From NCBI GenBank assembly GCA_012521395.1, contig JAAYML010000054.1, forward strand, positions 1-51,345: a stretch of DNA of 51,345 nucleotides, read 5' to 3'. Position 1 is the first letter of the stretch; each line of letters begins with the position of its first letter. Shown here one piece after another: positions 1 to 9,093 of the stretch. Under the pieces are notes generated by a model. That model ran no database searches and was not told the origin of the DNA. It was given only the letters and a program-made list of their open reading frames with translations. Both the position numbers and the translations under genes were made by a program. The stretch is from Candidatus Epulonipiscium sp. Lineage in GTDB: Bacteria; Bacillota; Clostridia; Lachnospirales; Defluviitaleaceae.

Positions 1-26
1 AAATCATTCTATTAGGAGGGAATTTT

Positions 27-422
27 ATGAATATTGGTTTAGTTGCCCATGATGCAAAGAAGAAGCTTATGGAAAACTTAGTCATTGCTTACCGTCACAT
101 ATTGTCTAAGCATAATCTTTATGCAACAGGCACCACAGGAAGATTAGTGGAGGAGGCAGCCAATGTAACCATTCATAAATATCTTGCTGGTCATTTAGGG
201 GGAGAACAGCAATTGGCAACTCAAATTGCTCATAATCAAATTGATATGGTTATTTTTCTGAGGGATCCTGTATCAAGAAAACTTCATGAGCCAGATGAAG
301 AAAAAATTATGAGATTGTGTGATATTCATAATATTCCGGTTGCAACAAATCTGGCTACAGCAGAACTTCTGATTAAAGCCCTGGAGCGCGGAGATTTAGG
401 ATGGAGAGATATTGTTAAATAA
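27..422 (+). CDS. mgsA: Methylglyoxal synthase
   Basis: Converts dihydroxyacetone phosphate to methylglyoxal and phosphate in the cytoplasm, a bypass of lower glycolysis when phosphate is short. The 131-residue length is normal for the family. Visible family motifs are VAHD near the N-terminus (His8, equivalent to E. coli His19), ATGTTG at 33-38 (phosphate binding), RDP at 79-81, HEPD at 87-90 and the NIPVATN block. His87 and Asp90 match E. coli His98 and Asp101. The position matching the catalytic Asp71 of E. coli is Glu60 (GGEQQ), a conservative change. A strong ribosome site (AGGAGGG) precedes the ATG. In clostridia this gene often ends the mre-min-rodA cell-shape cluster, which would lie left of the window. 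Confidence 0.96.
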   Translation: MNIGLVAHDAKKKLMENLVIAYRHILSKHNLYATGTTGRLVEEAANVTIHKYLAGHLGGEQQLATQIAHNQIDMVIFLRDPVSRKLHEPDEEKIMRLCDIHNIPVATNLATAELLIKALERGDLGWRDIVK

Positions 423-432
423 ATATTTCATA

Positions 433-522
433 AAAGCCCCTGCTTTGTAATATAATTTATTGTATCCTATTTTGGATTAATTCTAATCCACAGAAAAGAT
501 AAAATAGCATAGGAGGGGCTTT
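433..522 (+). promoter_or_regulatory. Nested inverted repeats that cover the ribosome binding site of the next gene
   Basis: Bases 433-441 are a perfect 9-base complement of 514-522. The right arm includes the GGGG of the Shine-Dalgarno site and abuts the ATG at 523. Inside lies a second perfect stem, 473-479 with 484-490, with a 4-base loop. The fold could work as an mgsA terminator or as a translational switch. No T-run follows, so occlusion of the ribosome site is the more natural reading, but this is inference. Confidence 0.4.
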
Positions 523-1014
523 ATGGAGAAAAAAAGAAATATCTATAGTTACCATGGACGAAGAAACAGCAGGAATCGTAAAAACAACAGTAAAGATATT
601 TTTTTAAATTTTATAATGAAACAATTTGTAGTCAGTGCTTTTTTGTTTTTATTAATTATTATACTTAATTTGCTGCCTTTAAATATTACGATGAACCTGA
701 TGCAGCAGATTAATGAAAGAATTTATTATTCAATGACCTGGGATGAAGCAGTTGAAACAGTGAAATATACAGCTTCACGGATACCTAAAGTAAAAAACTG
801 GTTAGAAGCTACGGATGAAACGGAACAACAGAGGAATAGTAAAAGCCAGGAAAGTATTGACAATAACAATGACATGCTTTTGGAGGATTCAGACATAGAT
901 ACTGAAAATAAGATGGATAGTACAGATCATCTTGAAGATGTTTTTGACAGTAATGAAGATATATTTATAATAGAACCAGACTTGGGGGAGTCTCAGGAGG
1001 GAATAATTCCATAA
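523..1014 (+). CDS. N-terminal half of a split membrane-anchored M23 peptidase
   Basis: This 163-residue product has a basic, Asn-rich cytoplasmic start (residues 1-28), one membrane segment (about 34-53), a short segment containing WDEAVETVKYTASRIP, and then a very acidic linker. Homologous clostridial M23 proteins have the same anchor and amphipathic region followed directly by the peptidase domain. Here the reading frame stops at 1014, and the peptidase domain follows in another frame. That frame is open from 957 and has no good start of its own. A single missing base in the overlap, for example in the G-run at 984-988, would restore one protein of about 310 residues. It is therefore likely a frameshifted gene, a sequencing error or recoding. 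The ribosome site AGGAGGGG is strong. Confidence 0.75.
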   Translation: MEKKRNIYSYHGRRNSRNRKNNSKDIFLNFIMKQFVVSAFLFLLIIILNLLPLNITMNLMQQINERIYYSMTWDEAVETVKYTASRIPKVKNWLEATDETEQQRNSKSQESIDNNNDMLLEDSDIDTENKMDSTDHLEDVFDSNEDIFIIEPDLGESQEGIIP

Positions 1015-1061
1015 ATTTAAGGAGGGAATTAAGAAGCTATAATGAAGAGTGGATTAATCCC

Positions 1062-1454
1062 GTGGATGGAATTATTACCTCTTTTTTTGGTGAAAGGATC
1101 AATCCTGTTTTAGATAAAAAAGAATTTCATGATGGCATTGATATTGCGGCGCCTAAAGATGAGCCTATTGTGGCAGTAAAAAGCGGCATAGTGGTAAAGG
1201 TTGGTGTTTCAAATACTTATGGAAATTTTGTTGAATATAAAGTCGAAGGTGGTTATATAATAAAGTATGCCCATTGTAGTGAGATATTTGTAAAAGAAGG
1301 TGATTATCTGGAACAAGGTCAAATTATTGCTTCGGTAGGTAATACGGGCTTGGCAACAGGTTATCATCTTCATTATGGTATATCAAAAAAAGGGGATTAT
1401 ATAGATCCAATAGCGTATGTGGAACTGCCAGTTTTGGAAACTTTATTGGAATAA
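1062..1454 (+). CDS. M23 (LytM-type) metallopeptidase domain, C-terminal half of a split gene
   Basis: A LytM/lysostaphin-type zinc endopeptidase domain acting on peptidoglycan cross-bridges outside the membrane. From the first possible GTG, His23 and Asp27 form the HxxxD motif, His71 lies in YAHCSE, and His102 and His104 form the HxH motif, so the metal site and catalytic residues are complete. The frame stays open upstream to 957, and residues just before the GTG (EEWINPV) look like normal family sequence, so the GTG is probably not a real start. No ribosome site lies at a usable distance from it. The purine-rich AGGAGGG at 1020-1026 would lie inside the coding sequence of the fused frame. 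The stop is followed at once by an intrinsic terminator. Confidence 0.8.
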   Translation: MDGIITSFFGERINPVLDKKEFHDGIDIAAPKDEPIVAVKSGIVVKVGVSNTYGNFVEYKVEGGYIIKYAHCSEIFVKEGDYLEQGQIIASVGNTGLATGYHLHYGISKKGDYIDPIAYVELPVLETLLE

Positions 1455-1482
1455 TCAAATGAATCATTTGATTATTTTTTTT
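1451..1482 (+). terminator. Intrinsic terminator after the M23 gene
   Basis: Perfect 11-bp stem, 1451-1461 with 1465-1475, 3-base loop, followed by a T-run to 1482. It overlaps the stop codon of the M23 frame and closes the mgsA-M23 segment. Confidence 0.85.
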
Positions 1483-1548
1483 ATGTAATGTATCATATAA
1501 AAGATACATTTAAAATGATACAAGCGCAAAATTACTGGAGGAAAATTT

Positions 1549-3402
1549 ATGACAAAGTTAAGAATAGCTGATAAAATTTTAAAACAGGTCGAAAAACCTG
1601 CAAGATATATTGGACAGGAAGTGAATAGTGTTATTAAAGATAAAAATAAAGTGGATATCCGCTTTGCTTTTTGTTTTCCCGATGTGTATGAGGTTGGTAT
1701 GTCTCATTTAGGAATGCAGATTTTATATTATTTTTTAAATAAACGTGAAGATACCTATTGTGAGAGGGTTTTTGCACCATGGACAGACATGGAAGAAAAA
1801 ATGAGAGAAAATCATATTCATTTATTTGCTTTAGAGTCTCAGGATGAAATCAAAAATTTTGATTTTATTGGTTTTACCCTGCAATATGAAATGTCTTATA
1901 CGAATATTATTAATTTACTAGATTTAGCAGGAGTTTCTCCATGGAGTAAAGATAGAAAAGAAGATGATCCTATTGTTTGTGCCGGAGGTCCTTGTGCTTA
2001 TAATCCAGAACCATTGGCAGATTTTATTGACTTTTTTTATATTGGGGAAGGAGAAGCTTCACTAAATCAAGTTTTGGATATTTATAAAGAACATAAAAAG
2101 CAGGGAGGTACGAAAGAGGCCTTTTTAGAGAAACTATTGGATATAGAAGGAATTTATGTGCCTCGTTTTTATGAAGTAAAATACAAAGACAATGGCCTTA
2201 TTGAAAGCTTTACACCTATACACAAAAAAGCTAAAGCAAAAATAAAAAAACAACTTGTAAAGGATTTAGATGACTCATACTATCCTTCAAAAGTTATCTT
2301 ACCATGGATTCAAACGGTTCACGACAGAGTTAATTTAGAACTTTTCAGAGGTTGTATCCGTGGCTGCCGATTTTGCCATGCAGGTTTTGTTTACCGTCCT
2401 GTAAGAGAAAAATCAAAAGAGATTTTGATTGAACAAGGAAAAAAACTATTAAAAAATACAGGTTATGAAGAAATATCCTTATCTTCCCTAAGTACCAGTG
2501 ATTACAGTGCATTCAAAGAATTTTCAGAAGAATTACTGGAAACTTGTCAAAAGGCTGGGGTCAATATTTCTTTACCTTCTCTTAGAATTGATAAATTTTC
2601 AATTGATTTAATGAATAAAATTCAAACTGTAAGAAAGAGCAGCTTAACTTTTGCACCTGAAGCAGGCAGTCAGAGACTCAGGAATGTGATTAATAAAAGA
2701 ATCACTGAAGAAGATATTTTAAAGGGCTCCCAGTTCGCCTTTGAAGGTGGATGGGATCGGATTAAATTATATTTTATGATTGGGTTGCCAACAGAAAAAG
2801 AGGAAGACATTTTGGAAATCAAAGAACTTGCTTATAAAATTCTTGATACTTTTTATAGTATTCCAAAGGAAAAGAGAGCAAGAAATATTAAGATTGTTGT
2901 CAGTTCTTCCTGTTTTGTTCCGAAACCTTTTACACCTTTTCAATGGGAACCACAGTGTCGTTATGAAGAATTTATGGACAGGCAGAACTTATTAAAGAAA
3001 AGCATAAAGAGAAAAGAAATCCAGTATAATTACCATGATGCTACTATAAGTTCTTTAGAAGGCTTATTATCCCGGGGGGACAGGAGAGTTGGACAAGTCA
3101 TTTATTATGCCTGGAAATATGGCGCAAAATTTGACAGTTGGACAGAAAAGTTCAATATGGCTGCATGGAAAAAAGCTTTTGAACTGACCAATATTGATCC
3201 TGCTTTTTATGCAAACAGAAAAAGAGCCTATGATGAAATTTTGCCCTGGGATCATATTTCCATAGGAGTTAGTAAGGCTTTTTTAATAAAAGAACATCAA
3301 AAGGCCTTAGATGAAAAAACAACGCCTAATTGCAGGGAAAAATGTGCAGGTTGTGGGGCTAAGATATTTGAAAGGGGCGTATGCCATGAAATTCAGAATT
3401 AA
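1549..3402 (+). CDS. TIGR03960-type radical SAM protein with B12-binding-like N-terminal region
   Basis: A 617-residue protein of the TIGR03960 radical SAM family, whose substrate is unknown to me. The N-terminal third resembles a cobalamin-binding domain (VGMSHLGMQ and GGPCAYNPEPLADF stretches). The central radical SAM core has the CxxxCxxC cluster motif at Cys269, Cys273 and Cys276. The C-terminus carries extra cysteines in a C-x3-C-x2-C arrangement that could hold a second metal or Fe-S centre. It overlaps the next gene (TIGR03936 family) by 17 bases. In some bacteria these two are one protein, so they probably act together. Position beside RNase G and the L21/L27 genes is conserved in clostridia and suggests a role in RNA or ribosome modification, but that is inference. 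Confidence 0.88.
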   Translation: MTKLRIADKILKQVEKPARYIGQEVNSVIKDKNKVDIRFAFCFPDVYEVGMSHLGMQILYYFLNKREDTYCERVFAPWTDMEEKMRENHIHLFALESQDEIKNFDFIGFTLQYEMSYTNIINLLDLAGVSPWSKDRKEDDPIVCAGGPCAYNPEPLADFIDFFYIGEGEASLNQVLDIYKEHKKQGGTKEAFLEKLLDIEGIYVPRFYEVKYKDNGLIESFTPIHKKAKAKIKKQLVKDLDDSYYPSKVILPWIQTVHDRVNLELFRGCIRGCRFCHAGFVYRPVREKSKEILIEQGKKLLKNTGYEEISLSSLSTSDYSAFKEFSEELLETCQKAGVNISLPSLRIDKFSIDLMNKIQTVRKSSLTFAPEAGSQRLRNVINKRITEEDILKGSQFAFEGGWDRIKLYFMIGLPTEKEEDILEIKELAYKILDTFYSIPKEKRARNIKIVVSSSCFVPKPFTPFQWEPQCRYEEFMDRQNLLKKSIKRKEIQYNYHDATISSLEGLLSRGDRRVGQVIYYAWKYGAKFDSWTEKFNMAAWKKAFELTNIDPAFYANRKRAYDEILPWDHISIGVSKAFLIKEHQKALDEKTTPNCREKCAGCGAKIFERGVCHEIQN

Positions 3403-4078
3403 ATTTTCAAAGGAGGGGCATTTGAAATTTATCGGGCATTTAGATTTGCTCCGTTTAATGCAAAGGTGTATTAAAAAAGCAGAACTTCCGGTTGCCTATT
3501 CAAAAGGTTTTAATCCTCATCAGCTCATATATATAGCCCTGCCCCTTTCTCTAGGTGCGACCAGTGAAGGGGAATATATGGATATAGAATTAACAGAGGA
3601 CTCTCTTATGACGGAGACAGAGATTAAAGACAAGTTAAATGCGGTTTTTCCAGCAGGATTAAAAGTAGAAAAGGTAAGCCGCGTGAAAGATAAGGCAAAA
3701 TCAGGTATGGCGGCTGTTGATGGGGCAGAATATAAGGTTTTTATATCTAAAGAAAAAATGCCTGTTTATTTTAATGAAAAAACAGAGGCTTTTTTTGAGC
3801 AAAAAGAGATTTGGATTGAAAAAACAGGTAAGAAAGAGACTAAGAAAATTAATATAAAAGATAAGATATACCGTTATTGTGTTCAGGAAGATAAAGATTT
3901 CTGGATTATTCATTTATTATTAGCAGCGGGCAGTAAAGATAACTTAAAACTTGAAACACTGATAGAAGCTCTTTATCAATATATTGCTTTAGATTATAAT
4001 GGCTATGATATAGATATTCACAGAGTCGACATTTATTCTGAAGTCGACAATCAATTGATTCCCCTGTCAAATCTATAA
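3386..4078 (+). CDS. TIGR03936 family protein (DUF2344), partner of the radical SAM protein
   Basis: A 230-residue protein starting MKFRIKF, with the family signature HLKFIGHLDLLR at about residues 11-22 and KGFNPHQ at about 41-47. The ATG at 3386 is chosen because the family begins there and AAAGGGGC lies 7-8 bases upstream. Longer in-frame versions would read back through the end of the preceding gene. The 17-base overlap with the TIGR03960 gene implies coupled translation. The function is uncharacterised. Constant pairing with TIGR03960 suggests it supplies substrate binding for that radical SAM enzyme. Confidence 0.85.
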   Translation: MKFRIKFSKEGHLKFIGHLDLLRLMQRCIKKAELPVAYSKGFNPHQLIYIALPLSLGATSEGEYMDIELTEDSLMTETEIKDKLNAVFPAGLKVEKVSRVKDKAKSGMAAVDGAEYKVFISKEKMPVYFNEKTEAFFEQKEIWIEKTGKKETKKINIKDKIYRYCVQEDKDFWIIHLLLAAGSKDNLKLETLIEALYQYIALDYNGYDIDIHRVDIYSEVDNQLIPLSNL

Positions 4079-4085
4079 AAGGGAA

Positions 4086-5522
4086 GTGAATATAGTGTTC
4101 ACGGATATTATTGTAGATGTAGGCATTCATCAAATCCGGGTCGGTGTTGTAGAAAATCAGAAGCTGGTTGAATTGTATATTGAGGAAGATAATAAAGAAA
4201 AAACCGTGGGTAATATTTACCGGGGGATTGTAAAAAGAATATTGCCTGGGATACAAGCAGCTTTTATTGATATTGGAAAAAATAAAAATGCTTATTTAAA
4301 TTTAAGGGAAAATCAATTTTTGGGAGAAAACGGTCAACAATTAAAACAAGGGGATCATATTACTGTTCAGGTTCAAAAGGAAGCTATGGGAAGCAAAGGT
4401 TATAAAGTAACCAGTCATTTTAGCTTTGCAGGAAAGTATTGTGTCCTTATTCCTGGAGAAAAATCGATTGGAATTTCAAGAAAAATAAATGATGAAAAGG
4501 AAAGACTTCGCTTAAAAGAGCTTTTTAACAGTTTAAATTTAGATAATTACGGAATTATCTTCAGAACCAATAGTCTGGGGAAAGAGGAAGAAGAACTGAT
4601 AAAAGAAATTCAATATTTAAAAAACCAGTGCGAAGTGATAAAGCAGAAAGAAAGGTATGTTAAGGCACCTGCCTTACTGTATAAAGAGTTGTCTTTTCCT
4701 TTTATTGCGGCAAGAGATTTAATGACTAAAGAAATAAGACATTTTATTATTAATGATAAGGAAATGTATGAAGAAATACTTGCGTTTCTGGATCTAATGG
4801 ATGCCAGTTTAAAAGAAAAGCTGGTCTATAAAGAAGAAAAGAATTTATTTGCTTATTTTTTACTGGAAACCCAGATTGAAAGGGCTTTAAGCCGCCATAT
4901 CTGGCTGAAAAGTGGTGGCATGATTATTATTGACCACACTGAAGCCCTGACAGTTATTGATGTGAATACGGCAAAATATACTGGAAAAAAAGATATGGAA
5001 AAAACCATTCTTCAAACCAATATAGAAGCTGCCCAGGAAATTGCCAAGCAGCTTAGGCTCAGAAATATAGGTGGTATCATTATCATAGATTTTATAGATA
5101 TGAAAGAAGAAGCACATAAAGAGATGCTGATAAAAATACTTGAGGAAGAGTTAAAAAAAGACAGAGTAAAAACTAGTATTTTTGGCTTTACAAAATTAGG
5201 CCTGGTGGAATTAACAAGAAAAAAGACAGGACCTTCTTTAACCTCTTTACTTCTTGGCAAATGTCCGTATTGTTCAGGTAGGGGCATGGTGGCTTCGGTA
5301 AAATTTATAGCAGATAAAATAGCAAAAGAAATTGATTATATTTTCACAGAAACCATTTATAATCATATTACCATTGAAGCGAACAAAGATATTATTCATT
5401 GGTTTTGCAGTGGAGATTATTCCTATCAACAGGCTTTTGAAGAAAGATATGAGAAAAAACTTGAATTTATTGAAAATAATCAATTAGCTATTGACCAGTA
5501 TAAGCTCATTAAAAAAAGCTAA
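4086..5522 (+). CDS. rng: Ribonuclease G/E family endoribonuclease
   Basis: A 478-residue single-strand-specific endoribonuclease for rRNA maturation and mRNA decay. An S1 RNA-binding domain occupies about residues 35-115 (GNIYRGIV, AAFIDIG). The catalytic core follows, with the two metal-binding aspartates in VIDVN (about residue 292) and in the IDFIDM block (about 335-340). CPYC at about 393 is the zinc-link motif that joins RNase E/G dimers. There is no long C-terminal scaffold, so it is the short RNase G-like form. The start is uncertain: GTG 4086 sits only 2 bases after AAAGGG, while GTG 4095 gives about 11 bases. It follows the TIGR03936 gene by 7 bases and precedes the L21 operon, a conserved order. 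Confidence 0.92.
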   Translation: MNIVFTDIIVDVGIHQIRVGVVENQKLVELYIEEDNKEKTVGNIYRGIVKRILPGIQAAFIDIGKNKNAYLNLRENQFLGENGQQLKQGDHITVQVQKEAMGSKGYKVTSHFSFAGKYCVLIPGEKSIGISRKINDEKERLRLKELFNSLNLDNYGIIFRTNSLGKEEEELIKEIQYLKNQCEVIKQKERYVKAPALLYKELSFPFIAARDLMTKEIRHFIINDKEMYEEILAFLDLMDASLKEKLVYKEEKNLFAYFLLETQIERALSRHIWLKSGGMIIIDHTEALTVIDVNTAKYTGKKDMEKTILQTNIEAAQEIAKQLRLRNIGGIIIIDFIDMKEEAHKEMLIKILEEELKKDRVKTSIFGFTKLGLVELTRKKTGPSLTSLLLGKCPYCSGRGMVASVKFIADKIAKEIDYIFTETIYNHITIEANKDIIHWFCSGDYSYQQAFEERYEKKLEFIENNQLAIDQYKLIKKS

Positions 5523-5551
5523 AAATGGAACAGGAAGATTTTTGAGCTATC

Positions 5552-5580
5552 TTGACAAATATATAATGTTGTGTTATCAT
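5552..5580 (+). promoter_or_regulatory. SigmaA-type promoter of the L21-L27 operon
   Basis: TTGACA at 5552-5557, 17-base spacer, TATCAT at 5575-5580. Transcription should start near 5587, at the first base of the folded leader. Confidence 0.8.
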
Positions 5581-5586
5581 CTAACG

Positions 5587-5667
5587 GTGTGTAGCCGCAC
5601 GAAGAGGTTTAAACTTCATTTGATGAAGTACCGTATTCGGCGAGTTTGGGTTTAAGGAGGTGTACGT
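5587..5667 (+). ncRNA. Ribosomal protein L21 leader RNA
   Basis: The 80-base leader between the promoter and rplU holds a GC-rich hairpin (5587-5591 with 5596-5600), a perfect 7-bp hairpin (5613-5619 with 5623-5629), and a possible CCG/CGG stem (5631-5640) just before the ribosome site at 5654-5660. Firmicutes carry a known autoregulatory L21 leader at this place, and the position and compact stems fit. I identified it by context and fold, not by a covariance search. Confidence 0.7.
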
Positions 5668-5979
5668 ATGTACGCAATTTTTGAAACAGGTGGAAAACAG
5701 TATAAAGTACAAGAAGGAGACGTTGTTATTGTAGAAAAGCTTGGACTTGCTGCAGGAGAAAAAGTAACTTTTGATAAAGTTCTTGCAGTGTCTAAAGATG
5801 ATAAGCTTTCTGTAGGAACTCCTTATGTAAACAATGCGTCTGTTGCCGCTTCTGTAGTAGAAGAAGGTAAAGGAAAGAAAGTGATTGTTTACAAGTACAA
5901 ACCTAAAAAAGGTTATCACAAAAAACGTGGTCATAGACAACCTTACACAAAAATCAAAATTGAAAGCATTAATTGTTAA
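5668..5979 (+). CDS. rplU: Large-subunit ribosomal protein L21
   Basis: A 103-residue bL21 protein of normal length, binding 23S rRNA in the 50S subunit. The start [14 protein letters not shown], the GTPYV segment and the basic [15 protein letters not shown]-terminal stretch are diagnostic. A strong AAGGAGGTG site lies 5-6 bases before the ATG. It is first in the rplU-prp-rpmA operon and is probably controlled by its own leader through L21 feedback. Confidence 0.98.
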   Translation: MYAIFETGGKQYKVQEGDVVIVEKLGLAAGEKVTFDKVLAVSKDDKLSVGTPYVNNASVAASVVEEGKGKKVIVYKYKPKKGYHKKRGHRQPYTKIKIESINC

Positions 5980-5981
5980 TT

Positions 5982-6320
5982 ATGTTGAAAGTCGTTTTTT
6001 ATTTAAATAAAAACAAGCAATTATGCGGATTTGAAATTAGTGGTCATGCGGGATATGGAAAATACGGCTCTGATATTGTCTGTGCGGCCGTTAGTACTTT
6101 AGCTATTAATACGGTAAATTCCATCGAGGTCTTTTCTTCAGATCCTATTTGTATAGAAACAGATAAAAAAGATGGACTAATGATATTTAGTCTGGATGAA
6201 AAGGCAAAAGCTTATCCTGCGGACGAGACCCTGTTATTTTTAAAATCCCTGGAATTAGGTTTGAAGAATATTCAAAAAAACTATAAAAAGCACATCTTAA
6301 TTTCCTATAAGGAGGTGTAA
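5982..6320 (+). CDS. prp: Prp cysteine protease (YsxB) that trims L27
   Basis: A 112-residue member of the Prp family, the cysteine protease that removes the N-terminal extension of ribosomal protein L27 in Firmicutes. The catalytic pair is visible as His22 in GHAGYG and Cys34 in SDIVCAA, the same numbering and spacing as in the Staphylococcus aureus enzyme. The ATG at 5982 is used, two bases after the rplU stop. An in-frame TTG at 5973 would overlap rplU and shift the catalytic numbering. The gene lies between the L21 and L27 genes, as is usual in organisms with the cleavable L27. Confidence 0.95.
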   Translation: MLKVVFYLNKNKQLCGFEISGHAGYGKYGSDIVCAAVSTLAINTVNSIEVFSSDPICIETDKKDGLMIFSLDEKAKAYPADETLLFLKSLELGLKNIQKNYKKHILISYKEV

Positions 6321-6322
6321 TT

Positions 6323-6601
6323 ATGTTAAGAATGGACCTTCAGTTTTTCGCTAGTAAAAAAGGAGTAGGATCTTCTAAAAACGGTCGGGATTCTATATCT
6401 AAGAGATTAGGTGCAAAACGTGCAGACGGACAATTTGTGAAAGCAGGAAACATTTTATATAGACAAAGAGGAACTAAAATTCATCCTGGTATTAATGTAG
6501 GTAGAGGTAAAGATGATACTTTATTTGCTTTGATTGACGGTCGTGTTAAATTTGAAAGAAAAGGTAGAGATAAAAAACAAGTTTCTGTTTATCCTGCATA
6601 A
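6323..6601 (+). CDS. rpmA: Large-subunit ribosomal protein L27 with cleavable N-terminal extension
   Basis: A 92-residue bL27. The first residues, [10 protein letters not shown], form the Firmicute-type extension; cleavage after Ala10 by Prp would leave the mature start [14 protein letters not shown] that reaches the peptidyl transferase centre. The GRDS and [10 protein letters not shown] motifs are standard. The ribosome site AAGGAGGTG overlaps the end of prp, so the two are likely coupled. A strong terminator follows. Confidence 0.98.
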   Translation: MLRMDLQFFASKKGVGSSKNGRDSISKRLGAKRADGQFVKAGNILYRQRGTKIHPGINVGRGKDDTLFALIDGRVKFERKGRDKKQVSVYPA

Positions 6602-6618
6602 GAATTTATTGAGTGACG

Positions 6619-6653
6619 AAAGGCTTCAAATCAGTTCATTTGAGGCCTTTTTT
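6619..6653 (+). terminator. Terminator of the rplU-prp-rpmA operon
   Basis: 13-bp stem 6619-6631 with 6638-6650, one G-U pair, 6-base loop, ending in a run of six T. The rest of the gap to obgE (6654-6802) is AT-rich and shows a TATAAT at 6689-6694 but no convincing -35 box. Confidence 0.85.
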
Positions 6654-6787
6654 ATTTATAAGATATAGCAGGAATTGTATTATTCGTATATAATATTGTT
6701 GTTATTGGTCAGTTAGATGATGAATTTGTTAATGATTGTAGTAATAATGGGAGATACTAAAGAGAATACTAATTATAGTTTAATTAA

Positions 6788-8083
<1,296 letters not shown>

Positions 8084-8109
8084 TGATTTTAAGGAGCCAG
8101 GTGATACAG

Positions 8110-8403
8110 ATGATTACAAGTAAACAAAGAGCATATTTAAGGAGTTTAGCCAATACCATAGAGCCTATTTTCCAGGTTGGTAAAAGTGGTATAACACCTG
8201 ATTTAACACAAGGAATTCATGAAGCTCTAGAAAAAAGAGAGTTGGTAAAAATTAATGTCTTAAATAATTGTATTATGTCAGCCAAAGAAGTGGCTGTTAT
8301 CCTTCAGGAAAGGACCAATTCAGAAATTGTTCAAGTGATTGGTAATAAAATTGTTTTATTCAGGCAATCTAAAAAGAAGCCCCGGATTTTTCTGTCTGAA
8401 TAA
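8110..8403 (+). CDS. yhbY: YhbY/CRM-domain RNA-binding protein
   Basis: A 97-residue CRM-domain protein that binds pre-50S particles. The start MITSKQRAYLRSLAN, the VGKSGIT motif (equivalent to the GxxG RNA-binding loop) and the NKIVLFRQ end are typical. The frame is open back to an ATG at 8083 that overlaps the obgE stop. The ribosome site AAGGAG at 8091-8096 lies just 4 bases before a GTG at 8101 and 13 before the ATG at 8110. I choose 8110 because it matches family length, but GTG 8101 is possible. Confidence 0.93.
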   Translation: MITSKQRAYLRSLANTIEPIFQVGKSGITPDLTQGIHEALEKRELVKINVLNNCIMSAKEVAVILQERTNSEIVQVIGNKIVLFRQSKKKPRIFLSE

Positions 8404-8433
8404 TATGGAATAACAAAATGAGAGGGTATTTTT

Positions 8434-9069
8434 ATGAGGAATGTATTTAATGGGTTAGAACATCCGGAATCCATAGCCATTATGGGAGGGACTTTTGATC
8501 CCATACATTATGGTCATTTGGTTACAGCAGAGGCAGTACGACATAAATACAATATCAGTCAGGTTATTTTTATGCCTACGGGACAGCCTCCCCATAAAAA
8601 GGACCAGGAAATTAGTCATAGTGAACACAGGTATTTAATGAGTGTTTTAGCTACAGCTACCAATCCCTATTTTAATGTTTCCAGAATGGAAATTGACCGG
8701 AAGGGAACCACTTATACGATTGATACCATTAAGAGTTTAAGAGAACTTTATGGTGATGAGACGGAACTTTATTTTATAACGGGTGCTGATGCCCTTCATT
8801 ATATTTTTACCTGGAAAGATACCGAGGAACTGCTCAAATTATGTACTTTTGTGGCAGTAACCCGGCCAGGTTATAATAAAGAAAAATTAATTGAAGCCAT
8901 TGAAATCATAAAAAATAATTATGAATCCAAAATTCATTTTTTGGAAGTTCCGGCCCTTTCTATATCTTCTACAGATATCAGGAAGCGCGTAAAAGAAGGT
9001 AGACCCATAAAATATTTACTGCCTGAATCTGTAGAAAACTACATATATAAATTTAAACTATACATATAA
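8434..9069 (+). CDS. nadD: Nicotinate-nucleotide adenylyltransferase
   Basis: A 211-residue nucleotidyltransferase that adenylates nicotinate mononucleotide to deamido-NAD. GGTFDPIHYGH at residues 18-28 is the GxFDPxHxGH nucleotide-binding motif, and SISSTDIRKRV near the C-terminus is the ISSTxIR motif. It follows yhbY by 30 bases with its own GAGGG ribosome site and precedes yqeK, the usual Firmicute order. Confidence 0.97.
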   Translation: MRNVFNGLEHPESIAIMGGTFDPIHYGHLVTAEAVRHKYNISQVIFMPTGQPPHKKDQEISHSEHRYLMSVLATATNPYFNVSRMEIDRKGTTYTIDTIKSLRELYGDETELYFITGADALHYIFTWKDTEELLKLCTFVAVTRPGYNKEKLIEAIEIIKNNYESKIHFLEVPALSISSTDIRKRVKEGRPIKYLLPESVENYIYKFKLYI

Positions 9070-9093
9070 ATTATGGTTTAAGGAAGGACGCTT

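Noticed and set aside
957-1026. Classic dnaX-like programmed -1 frameshift in the M23 gene
   Set aside because: Purine-rich stimulators exist, but there is no X XXY YYZ heptamer in the overlap.
1042-1080. ATG at 1042 with a good upstream AGGAGGG as start of the M23 peptidase
   Set aside because: It is in the wrong frame for the peptidase domain.
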